This document shows positions 23,161 to 34,739 of a stretch of DNA of 64,000 nucleotides, piece after piece. The DNA comes from Epiperipatus broadwayi (Eukaryota > Onychophora > Udeonychophora > Euonychophora > Peripatidae), in contig JAQFVV010000021.1 of the NCBI GenBank assembly GCA_028023455.1, positions 3,684,853 through 3,748,852 on the forward strand. Direction: 5' to 3'. Made by a program: the position numbers and the translations under genes. The first letter of the stretch is position 1. Each line of letters starts with the position of its first letter. The notes under the pieces are model-generated. The model saw nothing but the letters and a program-made list of their open reading frames with translations. It did no database searches and was not told where the DNA came from.

Positions 23161-23209
23161 CTAGGGGTCACCTAGACGCCAAGCGTCTTGGTTACCATTA
23201 GATTTAAAC
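23161..23209 (+). promoter_or_regulatory. DPCD core promoter/5' UTR with X-box-like half-site
   Basis: This compact, GC-richer patch just before the ATG holds 'ctaggggtcacctag' (imperfect palindrome), the perfect inverted repeat AGACGC-CAA-GCGTCT (23174-23188), and GTTACCATTAGATT (23191-23204). The last matches the left half and centre (GTHNYYAT) of the RFX X-box. The right half is degenerate. RFX factors drive many ciliary genes, so the site fits the gene, but it starts only 19 bp before the ATG and is one half-site. Confidence 0.45.
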
Positions 23210-23291
23210 ATGGCGAATATTCAAAATTCAGGACTATGTGCTTGGTTCGAAAATCTTAATCGAGCTGCTAAGACTCATTTTGTTCAAGATG
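23210..23291 (+). CDS. DPCD: DPCD, exon 1
   Basis: Codes for 27 residues plus one base, beginning MANIQNSGLCAWFENLNRAA and ending FVQD with G split across the intron. The donor is G|GTATAG (phase 1). It aligns with the human start, with the same WxE/WFE-L-R/N-A-K pattern and 'QDG' at the junction. The full gene spans five exons (23210-23291, 23595-23675, 31480-31598, 40168-40404, 48859-48963), which join to 624 nt, or 207 residues plus stop; human DPCD is 203. DPCD binds the AAA+ ATPases RUVBL1 and RUVBL2 and is linked to motile cilia (named after a mouse deletion with primary ciliary dyskinesia). The first ATG of the alignable frame was chosen. Confidence 0.92.
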
Positions 23292-23594
23292 GTATAGTGC
23301 ATCTGGCCTAACTATATAATTTTAGCTATAATGACAATGTTTCATTTTGTTATTATTATTTTTTCATCTTTATGTTTACGTAATTAATTTGGGTTATTGT
23401 TGCTTATTAACGATAACGTTGTTAACGCTTATAGTTGCAAATGTATACAACAAATGCTTTTCTCTTTGATGACAATGTCAGTTTTGATTTGAAATTCATT
23501 AGATTTTAGTAAAATTAGACAAGTTGGTAACCCTAACATATTCCTTTCCCTAAAATAACTTGTAAACGACTTGTTTTTTTTTTTTAATTTTCAG

Positions 23595-23675
23595 GAGTTC
23601 GAAGAATTCATTACAAACTTCCTGATGAAAAAGAACTGGTTGAAGAGTACGATATGAAAACTAATAACATATTAG
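23595..23675 (+). CDS. DPCD: DPCD, exon 2
   Basis: 81 nt between acceptor TTTTCAG|GAG and donor TTAG|GTAATT. It codes for (G)VRRIHYKLPDEKELVEEYD and MKTNNIL, ending in phase 1. The block KLPDEKE-EEYD-KT aligns with the conserved FPDGKEMAEEYDEKT of vertebrates. Intron 1 is only 303 bp, the shortest in the gene. Confidence 0.93.
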
Positions 23676-24414
23676 GTAATTCTATCAATGCATAAATATT
23701 ACGTATTTGAATATACCAATAAATTTATATAACGGCTTCATATATGTGCGTTTGCATATATATATATATTTGTTATAGTTCAAACCTCCAGTCTTTTGAA
23801 GAAAATCATATCAAAATTTTGTAACAGTGGGCGATCGAATATTGGGGGGGGGGGGATTTATATTTGTATTAGTCGTAATTTTAAATTGTCATTGATTTTT
23901 CTTCATCTTTTTTTTCTTTTCTGTTCACATTTAGCATTAAATTGTTACAATTTTAAACTTATTTTCATCTTTTTATTAATTTTTTCGTATCATACCCTTT
24001 CGACCGCCTTGATAATAGTAAAATTAACTTCTGAAGAAGTGATATTCAGTCAAAATATTGAGAAAGTCATTATAAAGAAGACAATGAAAATAATTGTTAA
24101 ATTATAATTTTAAAACAATTCAATTTTCTAATATTTATAATATGTTGAATATTCAGTATTTTTGTTTACATAAAATGTTAGTCAGTCATACATAAACAAA
24201 TTTTTGATTTGATATGTTCTAGAAATATATATTTTTAAAACTGATATTTATTTGGATAAAAATGGTTTAAGTTTTTAAAATTAATTTTCCATCAGCACAA
24301 AGCAAATTAATAATAAAATTTAAAAATAATAGAAACATCTAAAATTTTCATAATAATTTTTTTTTTTTATGATTAATATATTGGCAGTTTTTTTTTAATT
24401 GACTACATATTTTT

Positions 24415-24790
24415 CATTTCAGTTATTAACATTAATTTGTGCACTTTTGATTTCTGTACAAAAATATCTTGCCTTGTAAAGTAAAAGAAACTCACTAGCT
24501 TTTGCTTATGCAGAATTTCTTGCTATCTGTTCCATGATTATCAGACAGTGTGCATAAAAAAAGATATGTATGATGATTGGTGAACTACTGTATAGTTAAA
24601 ATTTAAATGAATGCCATATAGTTCACCAATCATCATACATAACTTTTTTTATGCACACTGTCTGATAATCATGGAACAGTAGCAAGAAATTATGCATACG
24701 CAAAAACTAATGAGGTTCTTTTACTTTACAAAGCAAGATATTTTTGTACAGAAATCAAAAGTGCACAATTTAACGTTAATAACTGGAATG
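24415..24790. mobile_element. 376-bp near-perfect palindrome (fold-back MITE) in DPCD intron 2
   Basis: Left arm 24415-24588 and right arm 24618-24790 are reverse complements with only a few mismatches. They share 'gttattaac', 'tgtgcacttttgatttctgt', 'aaaaatatcttgc', 'cagacagtgtgcataaaaaa' and 'gatgattggtgaact'. The spacer is about 30 nt. There is no coding sequence. The high arm identity indicates a young element or gene conversion between arms. Transcribed with DPCD, the arms would fold into a long double-stranded RNA. Confidence 0.85.
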
Positions 24791-26149
24791 AAGAATGTTG
24801 TGGTAAATCATATTTATTTCACAATATTTAGTACGAGTTTGTTTCATGACGTATAATTAAAGGAATCAACATTTGAAGAATTTGTCTGCATAGTTTTTCC
24901 TCACGTTTACTTTTATGTTCTGCTTTTATGATATGGTTACGTTAGGAATAAGATTAGTAGCTGAGATACAGACTATGATTATCAGTACATATATTTATGG
25001 AGCTTTAGATGTTTCTAAGCGTTTTGCTCACCTTATAAAAAAAAAAATATTTTTTTTTTAAATACATATTTAGTGAGAGAGAGGGGTCTGATATTTTTAG
25101 ACTGGGACATAATTGTGATGTAATACATTTTAGAAATGAGTGTTGCACTAATAAAATTGTAGATTTCAAATAATAGCAAACTCTCTAAACAATAGTAAGC
25201 ATAGGAAATGATCATGTGATGTTTTAATGAAATTATAGATTTCATTGGTTGTCTAACATTTTCCAACATATGCTTGCATTCTTTTATATGCATTTATATA
25301 TTAGAATTTTTATCTTTAAATGCTTATTTTAACATAGTTTTAGATTATAAGAGAGAGAATTAAAATGTTTTATATATAGGAGAACAACAAAAAATAAATT
25401 AAAATCTAAATTAAAACAATATTTGAAAAATAGAAATTCTAATATATACCTGCATATGAAAGAATATAAGCATTTAAGTTTTGAGATAAAGATGTTGGAA
25501 AATGTTAAATCTTATTATAAAAAGATTAATTAAAGAAAGTTTACACATAGAAAGGAGAAAACTAGTTTTTGTAGGAATAATGTTATGAATCTAGTGTAAT
25601 TTTAGAAGAATAATTATAAATAATTAAAGGTTTATTTTTATAAAAATTTAAAGTGTAGAAGGTTGAAGACAAAAATATAAACGTAAGCAAAAGAAAAAAA
25701 AAATTATTATCATTTATGTGAAAATATTCTATTATGTTGTTATTATACAATCTTCGTAAACATATTTATTTACTATGTATAATAAATGTATATGTATTTT
25801 ATAGGAATAATCCTTGTCAATGACAATATAATCTGATTGAAATGTAGGATGAAAATTGAAAATAAAACAAGATTTAAAAAGAAAAAGTGCGTGAAATAAT
25901 TTGCTTTATATATGTCAATTTGCTTGATTTAAATTTAATGTATTTTTTTGTAATCAACATATGAAAATGTTACATAATTTTAGCTGGAAATGCATGTGAA
26001 TCATGAAATAATCAATTAATGATAAGCTTAATGATAAGCCTAACTTAATTTATTCATTCAAGTTTACTTTTAATTTTGTATGATTTTGTAGACATGGATA
26101 GGGTTGATATTATTAAGGAAGGATTGGAACAGAACAAACAAGGATTATT

Positions 26150-26330
26150 TGCTTCATTGAAATGTGTTTAGACTGGTTATGTTGATGGAAGAGATGGCAG
26201 CAAATAGACAATTGAAGTTGTAAACCAGATTTCACAAAATTGACTTAGAAAGAGATCACTAAGACGAACGATTGAGACAAGGACATTATTGGAGTGATGT
26301 GGAGAAAGTGAAGTTGTGAATCAGAGAATG
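26150..26330 (+). pseudogene. Possible LINE ORF2 C-terminal tail
   Basis: The plus strand reads TGYVDGRDGSKQTIEVVNQI, comparable with the 'G-VDG-R-RG-Q-T-WVDNI' block at the far end of many LINE ORF2 proteins. A frame change and stops follow. A similar ending is seen at 51540-51690. Short and decayed, so uncertain. Confidence 0.4.
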
Positions 26331-26351
26331 TGAAGCTGTAAATCAGAGAAT
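26308..26351 (+). repeat. 22-bp tandem duplication
   Basis: 'gtgaagttgtgaatcagaga' plus 'at' at 26308-26329 is followed directly by a copy with two changes at 26330-26351. Confidence 0.85.
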
Positions 26352-27699
26352 GTGGATTAAACTGACAAGAAACTATTTTGGAGTGGACTAGTATAGACTT
26401 TTAACTACTAGTTTTGATAAGTAGTTTTAAACGACGAGCGATAGTTTATGACAGCCTATGTATTTATACATTTTGACATCATTTGCTGTATGAGACAAGA
26501 ATGCACTTCTGGATAATGATTGTGATCTATCCAAATTAGATGGTCAATAAGCAGTGACAATCCTGTGATGATAGTATGCAAGTGCAATGATGGACCTGTT
26601 ATGGATTTTTCCGACTTGATGACTTGGCTTATAATTGTTTAATGGGGCTATGGGAATTTTGACATGGTTAAGCTATTTCCCTCATCTTTATAACCTTATA
26701 AACTCTTCACCCATCGAAAATTATTTTAGACACAATTTCTGTACTCAAGAAATAATGATTGAGTACAAACTTTTTTAATTCTGTGAATTAGATAAGACTA
26801 ATTCCAAAAAAAAAGGGTATGGTATAAAATACAGTGAAGAGTTTTTAACATCAATCTTTTCTTACATTTTTATATGCAGTTTAATAAAATTTTAAAAATG
26901 GGCAAGGAGGCGTTAAATAACTCACAGTAATACAATGGCCTCTTCATCACTACTCATTCTTATTTTAGCCTATAACTAAGAATAGTTATATGCTCATTTA
27001 CAGGCCAATTATCAAATTGTTAGCTGGATTGGCTATCTGAAAGAAAAATCCCAAATCTGTTGAAAAAATGTCCCAAATTTATTCAGCCAGGATTCAAGTT
27101 CTGGTCATAGACCTGTCTGATGAGTGCACCCGTGAAGTTCTTCAGAATTTGAAAATTCTAATTAATATATTAAATCATTTGACTAAGAACTCCAGCCTAT
27201 AATATCACGTAAAGGTCAAGAGCAATTATGAATTTTAATTCAAATATGGTACTACTTGAACATTAACATACTCAGTATTTTAACATTATTATTAATATTT
27301 TGTTAGAAAAATCTCTTACCTTATTACTCTTTAATAAAATATATTTTTCCAATTCTCCCATTACTTCTTTTAAACATATGATTGCACACACAAAAAAATA
27401 TAAATCACTCCAAAGCGATTTCTGCATGAAAACTACATTCTTGTCAGTTGGATAGCTTTTGTATGTTTTTATTTGATTTTACTATATGTAAGATATAAGT
27501 TTGAGTGCTACGGTGCAAAAATTTGGACTGCTTAGATGGAGTTCTTTGTGTAAGAATTATCATCATCATTAATCACCACTCTTAAATGATTACAGCTATC
27601 CCAATTCCAGGAAAAAGAGACACAAAGAAAGAAGGTTTTGTGTTGACGATTAAAGTCAATTTGTAAAGAAAAACTATATCACACTCTGGTCCATTAGCT

Positions 27700-28640
27700 T
27701 ATTTGACATGTGGTGCTATCTTTTAATTTTTTTTGTGTGGTCAACATCTTGCCTACCTGCTACTATATCCTACCAGTTAAGCTAATTATTATTGCATCTC
27801 TTTGGAGTGTAAATGGGATTTGCCTCTCATATAGAAACCATGCTGAAGTTCAATATAAAATACTTCTTTAGTTCTTCATTCACTTTACTTGCTTGGATTC
27901 AACAATGGTAATCTTTTATAATCATAAATTCAATACAATTATTTCATTATATTTTCCAATTATTATGGAGTAGCTTTAAATATTTTCCATTGTCTTTATG
28001 TTATATTGGTAAAGAATCTGTATTTCCCTCCATGTAATAAATTTGGCATGGTGGAAGTAGGCATATTAGTATGACAAAACAGAAATTCCATATCTGGCAT
28101 ACTTCAATACCCAAAACTTTTATTCTACTTGAAAACCTAACAAGATATATAAACTGAATCACTTTCCCTTGCTGATAGCCGTCAAAGTTAAAAAGTTTCT
28201 AAAGATTTTTTTGTTTCATCTCTGACAGATAAAGCACTGGAATTTTTTGAACATTAATTGCCAAACCAAATTTCTTTATAGGTTGCTTTCAAAACATTAC
28301 CTTTATAATTATCTTCTGAGTTGTCAAGAAAAGCTTAATCACAAACACATTGTAAATCCAGAAATCAAAGAATATGAGTTTTGTTTTTTATTTTGCAAAT
28401 TAAAAAAATGTTATCACCAAACCTGTATCTCACTTTGATGTCCATTTTACGAGTCTGCCCGTGAGTTTGTTTCAAAGATCATAACCATAAAAATGGAAAA
28501 TCAACTTGGAGTTGGTGTGCATACTTGTTTATTACCAGTTTTTATTTCAAATGACTCAATCCTGTCTTACAAGTAAAAACGTTTTCTCTCATACCATCAT
28601 GACGCAGCTGTATAATATGATAAACTTTAGGAAACAACCA
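27700..28640 (-). pseudogene. Decayed LINE RT domain (different family from copies A/B)
   Basis: Down the minus strand, recognisable pieces occur in the correct order. A motif B remnant (NKQVCTPTPS-FSIFMV, about 28530-28480) resembles 'VKQGCVLAPTLFSI'. FGLAINVQKIPVLYLS (about 28265-28210) resembles the 'FGLTIN-KKTEV-Y' block after the catalytic motif C. VIQFIYLVRFSS (about 28170-28130) resembles 'V-KFTYLGS-LS'. About 250 bp further on, 27770-27870 shares text with 17830-17970. Stops and shifts are many. It is antisense to DPCD. Confidence 0.6.
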
Positions 28641-30439
28641 GTCACTTTCAAACATTAATATAAACCTTCTTGATTAATTGAATGCAAAAATCCATATATG
28701 TTTTATATAAATCATATATTTGCTCATGATTTTTTTTTTGTATTTGCCTTTCAACAGAATCCATATTAGGATATTTAAGCTGCAATTTATATCTGTTAAG
28801 AGAATGACTGTTAGTCAACCCACACACTTATATAATAAGGCAAAACTAATACAGATATTTTTTTGAACATTTTTCGACAACTGGTCATCCTTTCACACTG
28901 TCATCTGTTAACATAGTATGCACTGAACGTAACGACTTTAAGCAAAAAGCACATCAAATGATAAAAATTCCATCAGTAAAAAAGAATCATGCATGCCCCT
29001 CTCAAAAGATGGTCTACCCCCCCCCATTAAATCTCATATTTAAATTTTATGTAAATGGGCAATAACAACATATATACATCCACTCCTAATTTACAATTTA
29101 TGCTATGTTTATGACTTGTAGTAGTTGAAAGTCAGCTTAGCACATAAAATAAAACAAACTGAAAGAAAGTTTTTCTCAATATGGTTATTGTGTATTTATA
29201 ATTACAGTAATGTGAGTTAAAGTGTATAATTCTATAATTACAATATTTAAATTTGTAATTGCTACTAATCTTAAAAATGTCACTTGTACTGTATTCTCTT
29301 GTGCTTGATAATAAAAAAATGTCCTTAAAGGAGATGACAAGGAACAGATTTCATATATGCCTTTCATTTCTTTCCCAGAAATATCATTAACAGGATATAA
29401 CACTCTGAAATCTTTATTAACTGTTTTATGATATAGTACTTTTTTTTTTTAAAGGATAGGTCGTATTCAGGAAACAGTTCTATGTGACACTCAGTTATGT
29501 ACTGTTGTGATTTCAACATCCTTTTTTATACAAGATCCAATAATATTGACAAGCAGTAATAGATATACATTTCATTCCTGAATATTTATAAACAAATATA
29601 TATATTGTTTGTCCATGATTTTATTTACATGTTTAAAAAACAATTTGGATATATGTAAACATTACAAGCATAAAGCTAAACTAGTCAATAAATAATTAAA
29701 ATTACTCCAAATCCAAAACTCAACCAGACTATCCAAGAAAAATAAAATCCAAAACACAACTAATTCTTTCTTTATGAAAGAATAAAGGTTCATAAAAGTA
29801 GAGTTAGAAATAAATATCTTAGTTCTGCTTTGTATGCCCATGAAAAAGATATAGGCCACACTATTAATTTTGATGAAGCTAAGGTTGTCTTCTTTGAGAG
29901 AAATGAAATAAAAAGAAGAATTAAAGAATCTTTATTATTGAAAATTTATTATTCTGAAGCAATTAACTTATTTAAAAGTTCTTTTAATATTAAGGGTGAA
30001 TGGGAAGTAAATGGATTTGTGGGTAATGTTTAATATAAATATGGTGTTGTTTTGTAGTTCTTTACACTTGAGAAGTCTGCTTGTAGCAGTGAAACTTTTG
30101 TTTGTGTTTTTGATTTTATTTTTTCTTAGCTAGTCTGGTTAATTATACATATATATATAATATAGAAAGTCAGATGTCACATGACATATATATGGCTTGT
30201 ATTTACAAATATGTAAAATTAAGAGTGTGCTAATTATATATATATAATTATTGTTAATAAATAAACTCACCAGTTGGTAGTGATTTTGTTGTTCTTTTGT
30301 TTGTGTGTGTGTTTTTTTTTATATTGTATTTATTAAATAATTTTTATCTTTATGAAAATTTATGGAATAACAAAAACATTTTTTATTTAAATCTGTAAAA
30401 ATTGAAGAGTTTGGGCATAATAAAGCAAAGATAGTATTT

Positions 30440-30606
30440 AAATCATAAGTGCACATAGCCAATTGGTTATCATATGTAAATCACATGACCTCAGCCATTA
30501 CTTACAATTAACCAATAGATATCAGCAATTTGTTGTCAAAGTAGTGCCTTGGCAACACATTTTCTGATATTACATTGGTTAATTTTAAGCATGGGCTGAA
30601 GTGATA
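30440..30606. repeat. R3 hairpin repeat, copy 1
   Basis: 'catatgtaaatcacatgacctcagcc' at the left is mirrored by 'gggctgaagtgatatgattta' at the right. The centre reads 'caatttgttgtcaaagtagtgccttggcaaca'. The same plan is found at 53625-53800, and parts appear at 16620-16680 and 17690-17760 ('gccttgacaa'). Confidence 0.5.
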
Positions 30607-30618
30607 TGATTTAGATAA

Positions 30619-31172
30619 ACCATCAAACATCACATGATCACCATTCTTTATGCTTATTTAAGCTTTTTCTCAGAGGCAAAACTTTCCATACAGTAGTGCC
30701 AAAACCATCAAACATCACACGATCACCATTCTTTATGCTTATTTAAGCTTTTTCTCAGAGGCAAAACTTTCCATACAGTAGTGCCACTCAGTGCAAGCCA
30801 GCAATAGAATTATGATGACTGTGGTTATTAAAAAATGAAAGATACCAAAAAGTATGAATGCTGAACTGAGTTCAGATCTATACGACTCTACAAGCTAATG
30901 AGCTTAGCTTGAAAACATTATTGTGTTTTCATTTTAGAGTCAAAGTTTTATAGATAGCTAATAAGGTAAAAGGTGGTTGCTGGAGGGTTGCATTAGATCC
31001 TAAGATCTAGGTGCAGTGCTCTCAGATCCAAGGCTCCTCTAAGACAGAAACTAGTCTGGGGATATTGGATGAGTAGGCACTAGATAGGGATTTTATGCGC
31101 AAACCTTCCTTCATCCATTGATTACTCTGGCTTACACTGAATGGTGCTACTGTTTGGAGAGTTTTGCCTCTT
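30619..31172 (+). mobile_element. R1 fold-back family, copy c, with 12-bp target duplication
   Basis: The left terminal arm ('catcaaacatcacatgatca' to 'cagtagtgcc') is tandemly duplicated at an 85-bp period (30617-30701, 30702-30785). Then comes the internal R1 part with 'actgagttcagatctata', 'gaaaacattattgtgtttt', 'aggtaaaaggtgg', 'cattagatcctaagatctag', 'gtgcagtgctctcagatcca', and the right arm to 'gttttgcctct'. Flanking 12-mers 'tgatttagataa' lie at 30607-30618 and 31173-31184. It is in DPCD intron 2, about 300 bp before exon 3. Confidence 0.85.
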
Positions 31173-31479
31173 TGATTTAGATAATATTAGTATTTTAATA
31201 TAGTTATTAGGCCATGTAACAAATAAAAGTTAGGAGGTAAATAAATATTCAATTTTATTGTTGCTCCATTGATACTGGCTTTTACTTTAAACCATAATTA
31301 TAAATTTATTAAACACACATTGATTACGTAAGGAATATTTAAAACACCTGTAGAGGTCCCTACTATCGCATTTTATACGCATATTATCGAGGTTATAGCC
31401 TCAGTAAATATTATTTAAACCATAATGTATTTTTTTTGTAAATAAGCATTTAAATTTTTTTATTTTTATTTTATTTCAG

Positions 31480-31598
31480 TAAGGAAATGGAGAAAGCAGA
31501 CTACTTTGGGAGGTGTTGGATCATGGGAATATGAAATAGGCGAAAATGAGGGGAATATCAAAGCAGAAATAGAAGGAATTGTGGAAAGTAGCTTGAAT
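31480..31598 (+). CDS. DPCD: DPCD, exon 3
   Basis: 119 nt between acceptor ATTTCAG|TAAGG and donor AAT|GTGAGT. The split codon makes Val, giving VRKWRKQTTLGGVGSWEYEI, then GENEGNIKAEIEGIVESSLN; the intron after it is phase 0. VRKW is the most conserved stretch in the family. The acidic end is variable. It fits exactly in phase with exons 2 and 4. Confidence 0.93.
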
Positions 31599-31721
31599 GT
31601 GAGTTAATAATGAATTTGTGTTATCCAATTTAAATATCAAACAACTATTAAGTTCTTTTTTAAAATGCATATGAGTATTTGTATATAAATGCTATTAAAT
31701 ATGTGGCACTCATTAATACTA

Positions 31722-31850
31722 TTTTTGAGGGGACTAACTCCAATGTGCAAACCATAATCAGTATTGATACAACTAGGTAAGCATATGACTTTTAGGGTTT
31801 GAATGATTATGGTTTGCGCATTGGAATCAATTCCTCCATAAAATTACTCA
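31722..31850. repeat. Short hairpin in DPCD intron 3
   Basis: 'gaggggactaactccaatgt' with 'gcaaaccataatca' (31728-31762) pairs with 'gattatggtttgcgcattgg' and 'aatcaattcctcc' (31804-31837). The loop is about 40 nt. MITE-like. Confidence 0.65.
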
Positions 31851-32924
31851 TAAACTATTATATTAAAGAAGCAATAGTTAATAAAACTTAGAGCAAAGTT
31901 GCTTATTTCATTAATATATACAATTTTGGCAGGAAGAATTTTTTTCTTATCATCTCGCAACTAATCAATTTCTCTTATTTTGTATTAAATTTGCTAATTT
32001 TTTCAAGCTGTTGATTTCTAAGGAAGTGGAAATATTGTGATGAAGACGTGGGTTTTTTTATACTTACATATATCCATCTTCTTAGCATAACATTATTGGA
32101 TAATAAGCATAACTTTAGTATTTAATTTGCTTTCAGAATAATTTAAGCCAGTGTCTTTATTTCTTTTTCATTTTGATATGATAAGTACGCGCTGATATCA
32201 AAAAATAAAATATTTTAGTATCTAAATTCTAACAATTTATCAGTATGATTTGTAATGTAAACGTTGCATTTTAAATAGGCAAAGGCACACAATATGTATG
32301 CTAACTATTCATTTCTGTCTTTTCAGATAAATGAGCATAGCCATGTTTACAACAAAATTTTATTTGCAAATACCAAAATTCAAAGTTTATGCAATTTTTA
32401 TATTGTCACAAATTATTCTCTCCCCATCTAAATTTAAAAAGTAAAAACCATTCTTAACTCAGATCATATAACATAAGGAGAAGTCCATACCTAGATCTTA
32501 ATCCAAATTTACCAAGCATAGTCTAAAGATAGATGTAACAGGTGAAATGAGTAATGTCAAATATAATTTTTGCTATAGCTTTTACTCTGTTTTGATCATA
32601 GATAGGTGGCACACAGTAATTTGGAACTTGCATGAAATCTATATGTTTGTAAAACTTTTGCTAAATATTTCTTTTCGTTCAGACAAAAATGAATAAAGAG
32701 GTCAGAAAAAGGCTAATGACCTGCACAATGTAATTTCTGCCAAAGTATTTGTCAATTAATTCAGATTATCAAAACTTCTCATATGTCTTTATCATTGTTT
32801 ATTATACATTGTTTGGTTTGACCACTGGCAGACTCTGAAGGTCAAGATTCATGAATGATGGCTAATATGTTGCTTTTGGTACTCAAAAGTTCAGGAATCA
32901 CCAAACAATAAGTTATTCAATTAT

Positions 32925-33430
32925 TAAAACATTGTGTGATCACCATTTTATATGCTTACATAGGCTGTTAATGGCAGTAGCAAAGCCTCCATAGCCACCA
33001 AGGATCTGCAAATTTTGAAAAACCAAAGATACCAAAATCTATAGATATTGGACTGAGTTCAGATCTACATGATTATACAAGTAAATGAACTTGAATTGAA
33101 AACATTATTATGTTATCATCTTGGGCTCCTAGCTTTATTTTTAACAAAATAGGTAAAAGGTGGCTGCTAGAGGTTTGTATTAGATCCTAAGATCTACGTG
33201 TGATGTTCTCAAATTCAAAGCTCTTCACTGATGATAGCCACAAACTAGAAACTAGTCTGGGGATATTGGATGAGTAGGCACCCGACTAGGGATTTTATGC
33301 CAAAACTTCTTGCTTACATTGATTACTAAGCAATTGGTAGCACTACTTTATTTGAGAGTTTGTTCCTGTTATTAACAGCCTGTATAAGCGTACGAAATGA
33401 TGATCACATGTTCGTTTGATGGTTTTACAA
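32925..33430 (+). mobile_element. R1 fold-back family, copy d
   Basis: It runs from a left arm 'cattgtgtgatcaccatttt' through 'atgcttacataggctgttaa', the internal R1 part ('gttcagatctacatgat', 'gatcctaagatcta', 'gatattggatgagtaggcac'), to a full right arm 'ctgttattaacagcctgtat', 'aagcg', 'gatgatcaca'. Both terminal arms are present, so it is one of the more complete copies. Confidence 0.75.
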
Positions 33431-33774
33431 TTATCCTGCCTTTGGAAACAGTATAGATGCTAAACTGAATTCAGATCTATATGACTATATAAGCGAATGA
33501 GCTTGGATTGAAAACATTATTGTGTTTCCATCTTAATCTCCTAGCTTTATAGTTAACTAAATAGGTAAAAGGTGGCTACTGGAGAGTTGCATTAGATCGT
33601 AAGATCTAGGTGCAGTGCTCTCAAATCCAAGGCTCCTCACTGATAAAAGCTAAAAGCTAGAAATCTGGAAATATTGGATGAGTAGGCACTAGATAGGGTT
33701 TTTATGCACAAACCTTCTTGCATTCGTTGATTACTAAGGTTTGCACTTGGTGACATTACTGTATGAGAGTTTGC
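33430..33774 (+). mobile_element. R1 fold-back family, copy e, cut by LINE copy B
   Basis: It holds the internal R1 part and the start of the right arm ('ttgcacttggtgacattact', 'gtatgagagtttgc'), then stops where LINE copy B begins. It lies directly after copy d in the same orientation. Confidence 0.7.
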
Positions 33775-33829
33775 TGAGGAAGGCAGTAAGTCAGGAGAAA
33801 TGGACAAAACCTAGTTGAGGAAGACAGGA

Positions 33830-34513
33830 TAGAGTGTGTTTGTAATGGAGTGACAAGAGATATGGATGGAAAAATAGGTAGTGCATTGGAGATGGTTGGC
33901 CAAAGAATTAGTAAGATAGAGGAGGAGGTAAAGGATGTAGAAGAAAAATTTAAAATTGTTAGAGGCAAAGTGTGAGCAGATAAAGGGATTACTGAGTAGG
34001 AATGATAAGGAAAAAGTAGATGAGGAAGTCGAGAAGGTGGTAGAGAAGGTTGTGAATGAAGCAGAGAAAGTAGACTGTGAGACAGTATTGATAGGGGATT
34101 CATTAATAAGAGAATGTGGAGATATAATTACAAGGGAAAATAGAAACAGGTATGTAAGAGTATGTTTACTGGGAGCCAAAATTAGGGATGTTACAGATAA
34201 AGTAAAGAAGCAAGGGAATAGAGATGTATATGTTATGGTAGGGTCTAATAATTTATCAGAGTCATCAGAGAGAGTAATGGATGAGTACACAGAACTGATT
34301 AGGAATTTGAGAATGGTTAAAGGAAGAGTAGGAATACCAAGATTTGATAAAAGGTATATGTTAGATAGGGTGTGTTCTATAAATGAGAGAGTGAAAGAAT
34401 TGTGTGAGAGAAATGATGTTACATTTGTGGATTTGTGGGATTTTTTTATTGGGAAGAGGGAGTTATTTGGTAAAGATGGGTTGCACTTAGGAAACAAGGA
34501 AGTGAAGTTTTAG
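33830..34513 (+). pseudogene. LINE copy B ORF1: coiled coil plus GDSL/SGNH esterase-like domain
   Basis: The first part (to about 33970) reads MDGKIGSALEMVGQRISKIE and on through a heptad-like Glu/Lys-rich stretch to a stop. One frame over, 33956-34513 gives 185 residues. There, ETVLIGDSLIRE holds the block I Ser (GDS), VYVMVGSNNL the block III Gly-x-Asn, and KDGLHLG near the end the Asp-x-x-His pair. This Ser-Asn-Asp-His set is the SGNH hydrolase signature. CR1-type ORF1 proteins are known to carry such an esterase, thought to act on lipids or membranes. The catalytic set appears intact but the frameshift breaks the protein. Confidence 0.75.
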
Positions 34514-34739
34514 GGAGTCTGATTTATAAAGAATATAGTTCGGGAAAGGGGTGGGATTTTAAATTGTAGTGTTATTAAAACGAAGAAGAATGGATGGGAT
34601 GTAAGGATTAAACAAAGGGCAGTTGATTTAGATATAAATGTAGATGTGGAGAGGGAATGGGTCTGTAAAATTAATGGTAAGCAAGTTATTTATATGCATA
34701 ATGGAGAAGAAAGAATAAAAAAAATTTATAAAAGAGTAG

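Larger units (their letters stand above)
23676..31479 (+). other. DPCD: DPCD intron 2 (7.8 kb)
   Basis: It starts GTAATT and ends TTTCAG. Contents: a TA/T-rich start, a 10-nt G run at about 23846-23855, the 376-bp palindrome at 24415-24790, AT-rich unassigned DNA (24800-26090, 28650-30420), LINE remnants (26150-26330 and 27700-28640), an exact 22-bp tandem duplication at 26308-26351, an R3 repeat, and R1 copy c. No extra coding exon was recognised. Confidence 0.8.

Noticed and set aside
33756-34497. Long minus-strand open frames opposite LINE copy B ORF1 (115 and 228 residues)
   Set aside because: Low-complexity Ser/Leu/Phe shadows of the purine-rich LINE coding strand; no domain, and the plus strand explains the sequence.
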